Source: Bacillota bacterium | GTDB lineage: Bacteria > Bacillota > Clostridia > Oscillospirales > Oscillospiraceae | Assembly (NCBI GenBank): GCA_017861415.1 | Contig: JAGFXS010000041.1 | Location: forward strand, 1 to 10,085 | Reading direction: 5' to 3' | Length of the DNA: 10,085 nt | Part shown: positions 1-6,596 of the stretch, piece after piece | Layout: every line of letters starts with the position of its first letter | How positions within the stretch are numbered: the stretch's first letter is position 1 | Notes under the pieces: generated by a model | Told to the model about the DNA's origin: nothing | Databases searched by the model: none | The model's input: only the letters and a program-made list of their open reading frames with translations | Program-made: the position numbers and the translations under genes

Positions 1-1880
1 CTTCCATCGGTGGTGCGGGACTGATCTCCCCGCACAAAGCGCTCCACCAGCTCCTCGGGGCCCATATCCAGAGGTTCCCGGGAGACGTTCTTCACGCTGA
101 GCACTGCCACACCATCCTTCCCCTCCAGTGTCACATAGACACGGGTGCCCGGCAGGGAATATTTGCAGACATTGGAGAGGAGATTATCCATCACCCGCCA
201 AAGATGCCGTCCATCTGCACGGATGGCCACCATCTTCTCCGGCAGCCTCACCACAGCATCCAGCGAGGCCTCCAAAAACTTCTCCTCATATTCTCCCATA
301 GCCTGATGCACCGTCTCCCGAAGGTCGCAGGGCTCTAGGGTAACGCTGACGTTACCTGTGGTCACCTTAGACATCTCCAGCAGATCCTCCGTCAGCTTTT
401 TGAGCCGTTTTGCATGCTTATCTAGCACGCCAAGATACTCTTTTTGTCGCTGGGGATCCTCTGTACGACCCAAAAGATCCACATAGTTCACAATGGAGGT
501 GAGGGGCGTTTTGATGTCATGGGACACGTTGGTGATGAGTTCTGTTTTCATCCGCTCACTGCGCAGCTGCGCCTCTAGGGCATGGCCCATCCCCTGGCTG
601 ATCTTCGTCAAGTTTTCTCCATGGGCACGGAACAGGCCGTGGAGCCTTTCGGTATTCAGGCTCAGCTCCTCTCCCTGGGCCAAAGCCTTTCCCGCCCGGT
701 GCAGGGCCAGCATCTCCTCACAGGTCCTGGACAGGATATAGAGCAGAGCCCCTATGCTGGCCAGCCCAAGAACCATGAGAACAAGCCCCATGGATCCATA
801 CCCATTGTACACGCCAAGCACAATCAAGCAGAAGGCCATAACCCCCAAGGTACCAATAGCCGTCAGCAGTACCTGCCAGATGAGGGGCAACTGGGCGGTC
901 ATGCGCCGCAGCCTCTGACCCATCCGGGTAAAGCCCTCACCGATCCCCCGGCCCAGCTTGAAAAGTCCCCGACGAATACCGTTTAAAGCACTCTTCAAAC
1001 CATTTCCACCGCGGCTCAAGCACCAGCGGAGCAGCCGACCAAGGAGAAGAAATGTCCGATAGATTACCGTGTTCCGCCACCAACCAGGATGCTTTACCCG
1101 CCTAGCGATAGCGATGGCAGTCCAGATGAGGATGACGTAAGCAGCTAAGATCATGGTGGCAATGGCAATGATCACCAGCCCTGCTTCAGGGTAGTACCCG
1201 GTCTGCATGGAGACAAACAGCAAGCCGAAGAGGGCAAGCCCAACCGTCACCAGCTGTAGATCTAGCGGAATCCGATCCTCCGGGCGGAGCACCAGTCCCG
1301 CTCCCCGCTTATGCCCAGCGGAGGTAAGCAGAAAGCCAAACAGGAAGATTGCCGCGACTGCTGTAACAGGAATCAGAACAGCCAGCAACCATTTTCCATT
1401 AACAGCAGTCTCCAAGCCGGCGTACAGACTTCTGTACTTGTCGTGAACAGTAAGGTCTGAATCCAGGAAGGCGCGAATCTCATATTGGTCTGTCCAGTAG
1501 GTAAGAATGGGTACCGTTTGATTGGAACGTCCTGGGCTTGCATAGACTAACCCATCATCCTCCATGAGCTCTGTTTCCCCGCCGGTCCAAAGTTCAAAGG
1601 AAAAGTTCGTTCTGTCTGGAGAATAGGTTTCCTCCAGGGTTTCCATCCTGGGATACATACTACCCACCTGGTTTTGATAGTCGTTATAGGCTTTGTAGGC
1701 ATCCATGCGGACAATGTACTCCAAATTCATCAGGGATGCCTGGCGCCCGCTGTAAAACCCCTGCTCCTGTAGCAGAAACACTCCTATAAGGGAGGCAACG
1801 CAGAGGATGCCCATCAGGGGAAGGAGAATATGGGCCGCCACCTTGGCGGCGGTGCGCTCTTTCAGCTGCTGCAGCTTCAT
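1..1880 (-). CDS. Sensor histidine kinase, multi-pass membrane protein (3' end outside window)
   Basis: Membrane kinase that would autophosphorylate on His and pass phosphate to the adjacent response regulator. 626 residues are visible from ATG 1880-1878. Reading the minus strand I see TM1 (about residues 14-37), an extracytoplasmic segment (about 38-160), TM2 (164-187), a TM3/TM4 pair (about 211-256), a basic loop, a TM5/TM6 pair (about 332-382), a HAMP-like linker, then HisKA with the H-box SHDIKTPLTS (His454, codon 521-519), and HATPase_c with the N-box NLLSNVCKY (second Asn is 570) and the F-box-like ERFVRGDQSR. The frame runs off the left edge just where the GxGLGL G2 box is expected, so roughly 50 C-terminal residues are missing. 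Its ATG overlaps the regulator's TGA (ATGA), which implies translational coupling. The ligand is not predictable; the extracytoplasmic part resembles no domain I recognise. The kinase call is very secure; the TM limits are approximate. Confidence 0.95.
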   Translation of the reverse strand, partial: MKLQQLKERTAAKVAAHILLPLMGILCVASLIGVFLLQEQGFYSGRQASLMNLEYIVRMDAYKAYNDYQNQVGSMYPRMETLEETYSPDRTNFSFELWTGGETELMEDDGLVYASPGRSNQTVPILTYWTDQYEIRAFLDSDLTVHDKYRSLYAGLETAVNGKWLLAVLIPVTAVAAIFLFGFLLTSAGHKRGAGLVLRPEDRIPLDLQLVTVGLALFGLLFVSMQTGYYPEAGLVIIAIATMILAAYVILIWTAIAIARRVKHPGWWRNTVIYRTFLLLGRLLRWCLSRGGNGLKSALNGIRRGLFKLGRGIGEGFTRMGQRLRRMTAQLPLIWQVLLTAIGTLGVMAFCLIVLGVYNGYGSMGLVLMVLGLASIGALLYILSRTCEEMLALHRAGKALAQGEELSLNTERLHGLFRAHGENLTKISQGMGHALEAQLRSERMKTELITNVSHDIKTPLTSIVNYVDLLGRTEDPQRQKEYLGVLDKHAKRLKKLTEDLLEMSKVTTGNVSVTLEPCDLRETVHQAMGEYEEKFLEASLDAVVRLPEKMVAIRADGRHLWRVMDNLLSNVCKYSLPGTRVYVTLEGKDGVAVLSVKNVSREPLDMGPEELVERFVRGDQSRTTDG

Positions 1881-2587
1881 CGGGCAGGCCCCCTTTCGGA
1901 CGGCGCTTCCATCTTGTAGCCCAGGCCCCATACCACCTTGAGATACCTGGGTTCGGATGGTGTAATTTCAATCTTTTCCCGGAGATGGCGGATGTGAACC
2001 GCCACGGCCCCCTCGGAGCCGTATGCTGGCTCCCCCCAGACCAGTTCATAGATCTGCGCAGAGGAATAGACCCGCCCGGGACTCTTGATGAGCAGCCGCA
2101 GGATACTGTACTCGATGGGGGTTAAGGAAATCGGATCCCCATCCACCGTAACCGCCTTTTCATCATCGTCCAGCGCAACACCTCCGATGATAAAACGGCT
2201 CTGGCTCTTGACTATACCTCCCAGATTCGTGTATCGACGCAGCTGGGATCGTACCCGGGCAATGACCTCGGTGGGATCAAAGGGTTTGGTCACGTAATCG
2301 TCGGCACCCACGTTAAGGCCCAGAACCTTGTCGCTGCTCTCTGACTTGGCGGTGAGGAGAATCACCGGCATGGTATGCTCCCGCCGCAGAGCGGATAGGG
2401 TTTCTATCCCATCCAGCTCCGGCATCATCACATCTAGCAGGACCAGATGAATCTCTTGATTCTTAACCAATTCCAACGCTTCCCTGCCGTTGCTGGCCTC
2501 ATAAATTCCGTAGCCTTCCGGCTCCAGATACAGCCGCAGGGCCGCTACAATATCTCCCTCGTCATCACAGATCAATATGTTATGCAT
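1877..2587 (-). CDS. OmpR/PhoB-family (VanR-like) response regulator
   Basis: DNA-binding partner of the downstream kinase, 236 residues, the usual length for the family. The receiver domain (about 1-120) has the acidic pair D8/D9, phosphoacceptor D52 in LLDVMMPELDG, the switch Thr T79 in ILLTAK and the conserved K101 in VTKPF. The C-terminal winged helix (about 135-230) contains the typical RVYSSAQIYELVW, AVAVHIRHLREKIE and VVWGLGYK stretches. The start at 2587 is supported by AAGGAG at 2602-2597, nine bases upstream. It is first in a two-gene minus-strand operon and overlaps the kinase by 4 bases. A promoter with an upstream 11-base-spaced direct repeat precedes it, so autoregulation is plausible. 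The regulon cannot be read from sequence; the nearest candidates are its own operon and the divergent antiporter gene. Confidence 0.96.
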   Translation of the reverse strand: MHNILICDDEGDIVAALRLYLEPEGYGIYEASNGREALELVKNQEIHLVLLDVMMPELDGIETLSALRREHTMPVILLTAKSESSDKVLGLNVGADDYVTKPFDPTEVIARVRSQLRRYTNLGGIVKSQSRFIIGGVALDDDEKAVTVDGDPISLTPIEYSILRLLIKSPGRVYSSAQIYELVWGEPAYGSEGAVAVHIRHLREKIEITPSEPRYLKVVWGLGYKMEAPSERGPAR

Positions 2588-2617
2588 CCTATCACGCTCC
2601 TTGTCTTTCGTGTTCCT

Positions 2618-2646
2618 ATTGTATCAAGGGATGCATTAAGAAAAAA
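2618..2646 (-). promoter_or_regulatory. Predicted promoter of the two-component operon
   Basis: On the minus strand a good -10 box TACAAT (2623-2618) lies 30 bases upstream of the regulator's start codon. At 17-base spacing the -35 position (2646-2641) reads only TTTTTT, a poor match to TTGACA. A weak -35 with a repeat immediately upstream fits an activator-assisted promoter. Transcription would start near 2611, leaving a leader of about 24 bases that includes the AAGGAG site. Prediction from motif match only. Confidence 0.55.
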
Positions 2647-2657
2647 GCTCCCAAAGA

Positions 2658-2674
2658 CTTAAGATTTGCTTAAG
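2658..2674. promoter_or_regulatory. CTTAAG direct repeat, candidate regulator binding site
   Basis: Two identical CTTAAG hexamers at 2658-2663 and 2669-2674 are spaced 11 bases start to start, about one helical turn. They lie just upstream of the weak -35 region of the two-component operon. OmpR/PhoB-type regulators commonly bind tandem half-sites with about 11-base periodicity, so the adjacent regulator is the natural candidate ligand. CTTAAG is itself palindromic, so the pair can also be read as an inverted repeat. A related ATTAAG occurs at 2635-2640. The binding protein is inferred, not shown. Confidence 0.4.
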
Positions 2675-2925
2675 CCCCCTCATTGTTTCAAACAGAGGAG
2701 TGGTGCTCGGTTCATTCCCCTTCTTCGCCTTATTGTAACAAATAGAGCTTTCTTTTCAACCTTAAACCTGGTTTGTACGGTTATTCCTTTCTTTTCTGCT
2801 CTCAAGTGTCTCATTCGTCTAAATATTTCGTTTTCTATTTTTTGGAAAATTAATTACTTTTTCTCGATTTTTCTGTCACTTTATATCTTTTATTAATCAT
2901 TTTCATGACAATTCTTAAATTAAAG
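2675..2925. other. AT-rich divergent intergenic region without a convincing gene
   Basis: Central part of the space between the regulator start (2587) and the antiporter start (3021). It is strongly T-rich on the plus strand and much poorer in G/C than the flanking genes. An 11-base palindrome TGTTTcAAACA lies at 2684-2694, and an imperfect palindrome CTTAAATTAAAG at 2914-2925 abuts the antiporter -35 box. A plus-strand open frame at 2666-2896 would encode a 76-residue hydrophobic peptide, but it has no ribosome binding site and its composition is what poly-T DNA gives by chance. No RNA gene was recognised. Confidence 0.6.
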
Positions 2926-2954
2926 TTGTTTTGGAGCTATGCAGCTGATATAAT
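2926..2954 (+). promoter_or_regulatory. Predicted sigma-A-type promoter of the antiporter gene
   Basis: TTGTTT (2926-2931), a 17-base spacer, and a perfect TATAAT (2949-2954). Transcription is expected to start near 2961, giving a leader of about 60 bases before the ATG at 3021. The -10 box directly abuts an upstream in-frame ATG at 2955, which would therefore not be on the transcript. The flanking DNA is AT-rich, which suits an UP-element-like context. Confidence 0.75.
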
Positions 2955-3006
2955 ATGAAAACTTTACCCGCTTGTCCCATAAAGCAGGTTGAGGAAAAGA
3001 GCAGCT

Positions 3007-3014
3007 GGGAGGTG
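3007..3014 (+). promoter_or_regulatory. Ribosome binding site deciding the antiporter start
   Basis: GGGAGGTG with a six-base spacer to ATG 3021. No comparable site precedes the in-frame ATG at 2955, which sits immediately after the -10 box. This places the start at 3021. Confidence 0.85.
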
Positions 3015-3020
3015 TTCGAT

Positions 3021-4409
3021 ATGGAGCACTATCGTTTTATTTTCGATGTTGGGGTCATTTTGCTGGCTACCAAACTTTTTTCCATGCTGACCAAACGGGT
3101 TAACATGCCTCAGGTAGTTGGCGCACTAATGGCAGGCCTGCTTTTAGGCCCTGCTTTTTTGGGTCTTTTGGAGGACAGTGCTTTTATTGAAAACATTGCA
3201 TCCCTTGGTGTCATCGTTCTAATGTTTGAAGCGGGCCTTGGAACCGATATGGACGAACTGAAACGTTCGGGGCGCGCCTCCCTAGTGATTGCTGTCGCCG
3301 GCGTTCTTGTCCCTCTTGCCGGCGGTTATTTCCTGGGGTACTATTTTCCGTTGCTTCCGGGGGACCGTTTTGTGGAGAACCTCTTCCTTGGCGTAATTTT
3401 GACCGCCACCTCCGTCTCCATCACTGTGGAAACGCTGAAGGAGATGGGCAAGCTATCCACTCGCACCGGCAATGCCATTTTAGGTGCTGCCCTCATTGAC
3501 GATGTTTTGGGCATCATCGCCCTTACCTTTGTCTCTGGAATGACAGATGAATCCGTCGACCTTTCTTTTGTGATACTGAAAATCGTTGCCTTTATGGGAT
3601 TGTCTCTGGTGGCTGGTGCTTTTTTCCATCATATCTTTCAACGGTGGATGAATACCGCCGCTTGGGATCGGAAGCGTTTTGCCGTAATTGGACTGGCCTT
3701 CGCATTCCTCTATGCCTTTGTAGCGGAAGCCATTTTTGGTCTGGCCGACATTACCGGGGCTTATATCGCCGGATTAATTCTCTCCACCACCAGCCGCTCC
3801 TCCTTCATCAGCGCAAAATGTGAAACCCTGTCCCAAATGCTACTTTCTCCAATCTTTTTTGCAAGCATTGGACTAAAAGTTCAGGTTTCTACAGTCAGTT
3901 TACCCGTTTGGGGCTTTACCCTACTCTTTATCATCGTGGCCATTCTAACCAAGATCATCGGCTGTTATCTAGGCGCAAAAGCAAGCGGTTTCTCCCACCG
4001 GGATTCCTTCAGAATCGGCGCAGGGATGACTACCCGCGGCGAGGTAGGACTTGTAATTGCAGACAAGGGTCTCCTTAGTGGCGCTCTTCACTCCGTTTAT
4101 CTGACTCCTGTCATTTTGATGGTTACCATCACCGCCATCCTTACTCCGGTGGCTCTAAAACTGGCTTACCGAAAAGGCCCCAATGAAGTTGCGCCGGAGG
4201 CACCATCCACCAGTCACCTGGGTGAACATTATGAAACCGCCCATGCCCTGTCAGAGGTGCGTGACCGCCTGCTGGACCAAGACATGAAGCGTGTAGGATA
4301 CGGCTACAACGAAGCCGCAGAGTTGGAGTGGTTTGAACTGGAATATTTTGGCCCAGAAAAAGAAAAACATCCTCCAAGGGATAATGATCGTAACAATGAC
4401 AAGGCATAA
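3021..4409 (+). CDS. CPA2-family Na+(K+)/H+ antiporter
   Basis: Inner-membrane monovalent cation/proton exchanger of the Na_H_Exchanger fold (relatives NapA, GerN), expected to act in pH and Na+/K+ homeostasis. It has 462 residues from the chosen start. About 12-13 hydrophobic segments fill residues 5-385. Family hallmarks visible: PQVVGALMAGLLLGP (30-44), LMFEAGLGTD (67-76), TATSVSIT (128-135), the ion-binding Asp pair D160/D161 in ALIDDVLGI, FFASIGL (279-285) and K311 in the position of the conserved core lysine. A hydrophilic, Glu-rich tail of about 77 residues follows; no RCK/TrkA-N domain is present. An upstream in-frame ATG (2955) would add 22 residues but precedes the predicted transcription start. 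The gene is monocistronic, divergent from the two-component operon and closed by a terminator. It is less C/G-rich in wobble positions than its neighbours. Ion specificity cannot be read from sequence. Confidence 0.93.
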   Translation: MEHYRFIFDVGVILLATKLFSMLTKRVNMPQVVGALMAGLLLGPAFLGLLEDSAFIENIASLGVIVLMFEAGLGTDMDELKRSGRASLVIAVAGVLVPLAGGYFLGYYFPLLPGDRFVENLFLGVILTATSVSITVETLKEMGKLSTRTGNAILGAALIDDVLGIIALTFVSGMTDESVDLSFVILKIVAFMGLSLVAGAFFHHIFQRWMNTAAWDRKRFAVIGLAFAFLYAFVAEAIFGLADITGAYIAGLILSTTSRSSFISAKCETLSQMLLSPIFFASIGLKVQVSTVSLPVWGFTLLFIIVAILTKIIGCYLGAKASGFSHRDSFRIGAGMTTRGEVGLVIADKGLLSGALHSVYLTPVILMVTITAILTPVALKLAYRKGPNEVAPEAPSTSHLGEHYETAHALSEVRDRLLDQDMKRVGYGYNEAAELEWFELEYFGPEKEKHPPRDNDRNNDKA

Positions 4410-4454
4410 CATCATCTGTTTCTCATGCAAAATTGAATCAGCATATCTTTTCCC

Positions 4455-4492
4455 AAAAAGTACCGCTACACCACGAAACAGCGGTACTTTTT
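4455..4492 (+). terminator. Intrinsic terminator after the antiporter gene
   Basis: Perfect 8-base stem GTACCGCT (4460-4467) / AGCGGTAC (4480-4487), 12-base loop, followed by a T-run from 4488. The A5 on the left (4455-4459) pairs with the T5, extending the stem to 13 pairs and making the element symmetrical. Located 46 bases after the antiporter stop codon. Confidence 0.92.
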
Positions 4493-4523
4493 TGTTTTCT
4501 TAGGGAGGCTTGTGTGGTATAAT
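4492..4523 (+). promoter_or_regulatory. Predicted extended -10 promoter of the rapZ operon
   Basis: TATAAT at 4518-4523 is preceded by TGG, giving the extended -10 form TGnTATAAT. The -35 is poor: TTTTCT (4495-4500) at 17-base spacing, or TTGTTT (4492-4497) at a long 20-base spacing. The upstream part lies directly on the tail of the preceding terminator. Transcription would start near 4530, leaving a leader of about 83 bases before rapZ. Confidence 0.7.
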
Positions 4524-4538
4524 AAATGAATTAGCTAC

Positions 4539-4553
4539 GCGGGCATGCCCCGC
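4539..4553 (+). other. Small GC-rich hairpin in the rapZ leader
   Basis: GCGGG (4539-4543) can pair with CCCGC (4549-4553) across a five-base loop, near the 5' end of the predicted leader. It is short, has no T-run and matches no riboswitch I recognise; it may only stabilise the transcript or be incidental. Confidence 0.3.
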
Positions 4554-4612
4554 ACTCAACTATAGTTCGTCCCTTTTTGTTGTGGACCGTACTTGCATTT
4601 GGAGGAACCAAT

Positions 4613-5482
4613 ATGACGGACTTTATTATTGTCTCAGGACTTTCCGGTGCGGGAAAAAGCTCCATCGCCTCCTTTCTGGAAGATTTAGGTTTTTACTGCG
4701 TGGACAACCTCCCCGTCTCCCTCATCTCTTCTTTTGCGGGTCTTTGTATGGCGGGGGGCGATTCGGGCAACTATGACCGTGTGGCCCTTGTAACGGACAT
4801 CCGGGGTGGGCAGAGCTTTGACGGCCTCTTTCATGCCCTACAGGATTTGGAGACCATGGAGTGCGAATACAAAATTCTTTTTGTAGAGTCCTCCAATAGT
4901 GCCATTATCAACCGCTATAAGGAGACCCGTCACACCCATCCTCTTACCCGTCAGGGGTATTCTCTGGAAGCGGCCGTGGAGAAGGAGCGGCAGGCCCTCG
5001 CCCCCGTGCGCCAGCGGGCTACCCATATTATTGATACCACCGCCCTGTCTAACGCAAAACTACGTGGGGAAATTCTCCGGCTCTTCGGCGACGGAAGTTC
5101 CACTGAGGCTATGAGCATTTCCGTTATTTCCTTCGGCTTCAAATACGGCATCCCCATTGAGGCGGACCTGGTCTTTGACGTACGATTCCTCCCCAATCCA
5201 TACTATATCCCCTCCTTGAAGGAAAAAAGCGGTTTGGATGAACCCGTCCGTAGCTTTCTTTCCGGCTACCACCAAACCCAGGAATTTCTAGCCCATCTGG
5301 AGGCACTCCTCAGCTTCCTTTTGCCTCAATATGTCACCGAGGGAAAAGCTGCCCTGGTCATCGCCATTGGCTGCACCGGAGGACGGCACCGCTCCGTGGT
5401 CATCACCCGGGCTGTGACGGATTTTATCCGCCAGAAGGGGTACCGCGCCAGCGAAAACCATCGGGATATGACGCGGGGCTGA
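4613..5482 (+). CDS. rapZ: RapZ/YvcJ-family nucleotide-binding protein
   Basis: Cytoplasmic P-loop NTP-binding protein, 289 residues, the usual length. In Enterobacteria RapZ is an RNase E adaptor controlling the GlmZ small RNA; in Bacillus the orthologue YvcJ binds and hydrolyses nucleotides and its role is less defined, so the RNase-adaptor name should be read as family only. Visible: Walker A GLSGAGKS (9-16), FYCVDNLP shortly after, TDIRGG (Asp62), and the C-terminal signature GCTGGRHRSV (253-262), near HRDM at the end. The start at 4613 is fixed by GGAGGA at 4601-4606, six bases upstream; an in-frame ATG at 4577 has no such site. It is first in the rapZ-yvcK-whiA-dnaE operon, and yvcK begins four bases after its stop. 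Confidence 0.95.
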   Translation: MTDFIIVSGLSGAGKSSIASFLEDLGFYCVDNLPVSLISSFAGLCMAGGDSGNYDRVALVTDIRGGQSFDGLFHALQDLETMECEYKILFVESSNSAIINRYKETRHTHPLTRQGYSLEAAVEKERQALAPVRQRATHIIDTTALSNAKLRGEILRLFGDGSSTEAMSISVISFGFKYGIPIEADLVFDVRFLPNPYYIPSLKEKSGLDEPVRSFLSGYHQTQEFLAHLEALLSFLLPQYVTEGKAALVIAIGCTGGRHRSVVITRAVTDFIRQKGYRASENHRDMTRG

Positions 5483-5486
5483 CGGT

Positions 5487-6566
5487 ATGATTCCACAAAC
5501 CATCACCTGCCGGGAGTCTGCGGGATTTCTCCCGGCACTCCGACCGGAATACAGTCCTCGCATTGTGGCTTTAGGCGGCGGACATGGATTATCAAACTTG
5601 CTACGCGGCCTGAAATCATACACTAAAAACTTAACGGCTATTGTCACCGTGGCCGATGACGGCGGCGGCTCCGGCATGCTCCGCCGGGATCTTGGAATGC
5701 CTGCTCCCGGCGATATTCGCAACTGTATGCAGGCCTTATCCAATACGGAGCCGCTTATGGAACGCCTTCTAGACTATCGCTTTACCGAAGGCACCTTGCA
5801 GGGACAGTCCTTCGGCAATCTACTTCTGGCCGCCCTCAACGGCATTTCCTCCTCCTTTGACGAGGCCGTATCCGGCATGCAGCAGGTCTTGGCCATTACC
5901 GGCCGAGTACTGCCCGTCACCGCAGACAACGTGCAACTGGCCGCCCTGCTGGAAAACGGCGCGCGAGTGGTGGGAGAATCCAAGATCGCCCGGGCCAAGC
6001 AGGAGGAAAATTGCCGCATTCGACAAATCTCCCTGTTACCGCCAGATCCCACGGCGCTTCCGGGGGCCATTTCCGCCATCGAGGAGGCCGACCTAATCCT
6101 TCTCGGCCCTGGCAGCCTGTACACCAGCCTCATCCCCAATCTTCTGGTGCCCGGCATTGCCGAGGCCATACGCCGTACTCATGTGCCCCGGATCTATGTG
6201 TCCAATCTCATGACCCAGGAAGGCGAAACCGAAGGATATACTGTGGCCGACCACATCGACGCCCTTTATGCTCACAGCGGTCCCGGCCTCTTCACCGCCT
6301 GTCTGGTGAATTCCGACTCTATCCCGCCCCATTTGCTGCGCAACGCCTGGGAAGCCGGCGGCATTACCCCTGTGACCCTAGATCAGACCAGAGTGACGAC
6401 CTTGGGGCTTGAGCTGATTGCCTGCCCCTTGGTTTCGCTGGATGCAGATGTGATCTGTCACTGTCCCCACTGCCTGACTCAGGCCATCCGCGCCATCTAC
6501 GAATCTCGGGCCATTCAGGTCTATCCTGACAGGCCTGGCCGACGCTATGTGCTGGAAACCGATTGA
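5487..6566 (+). CDS. yvcK: Gluconeogenesis factor YvcK (UPF0052/CofD-like)
   Basis: Cytoplasmic CofD-like protein of 359 residues. The Bacillus orthologue binds UDP-GlcNAc, is needed for growth on gluconeogenic carbon sources and affects cell shape and peptidoglycan synthesis. Motifs seen: GGGHGLS (30-36), TVADDGGGSG (54-63), PGDIRNC (74-80), QSFGNLLLAAL, TADNVQLAALL, GPGSLYTS (207-214) and YVSNLMTQEGETEGY. About 25 residues precede the first conserved strand (RIVALGGG), more than in the Bacillus protein. No alternative in-frame ATG lies between 5487 and the conserved core. The ribosome binding site is weak (GGGG in the end of rapZ), and the four-base gap from the rapZ stop suggests translational coupling. 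whiA follows 30 bases later. Confidence 0.94.
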   Translation: MIPQTITCRESAGFLPALRPEYSPRIVALGGGHGLSNLLRGLKSYTKNLTAIVTVADDGGGSGMLRRDLGMPAPGDIRNCMQALSNTEPLMERLLDYRFTEGTLQGQSFGNLLLAALNGISSSFDEAVSGMQQVLAITGRVLPVTADNVQLAALLENGARVVGESKIARAKQEENCRIRQISLLPPDPTALPGAISAIEEADLILLGPGSLYTSLIPNLLVPGIAEAIRRTHVPRIYVSNLMTQEGETEGYTVADHIDALYAHSGPGLFTACLVNSDSIPPHLLRNAWEAGGITPVTLDQTRVTTLGLELIACPLVSLDADVICHCPHCLTQAIRAIYESRAIQVYPDRPGRRYVLETD

Positions 6567-6596
6567 TTTGACCGTAACTTTCCTTGGAGGGATTCC

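Noticed and set aside
493..986. Plus-strand open frames overlapping the kinase gene
   Set aside because: They lie opposite the HisKA and membrane-coding part of the kinase. They encode low-complexity Ser/Arg/Pro/Gln-rich peptides without ribosome binding sites or recognisable motifs.
2666..2896. 76-residue hydrophobic open frame in the divergent intergenic region
   Set aside because: It is a product of T-rich DNA (Phe, Leu, Ser runs), has no ribosome binding site, and overlaps the probable control region.
3021..4409. Antiporter gene as a horizontally acquired insertion
   Set aside because: Its wobble positions are more T-rich than in its neighbours, but no repeats, integrase, tRNA or insertion-sequence ends flank it, and membrane proteins are T-biased at second codon positions.
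4524..4612. Possible riboswitch in the rapZ leader
   Set aside because: The leader is only about 83 bases with one 5-pair hairpin. There is no terminator/anti-terminator pair and no recognisable aptamer core.
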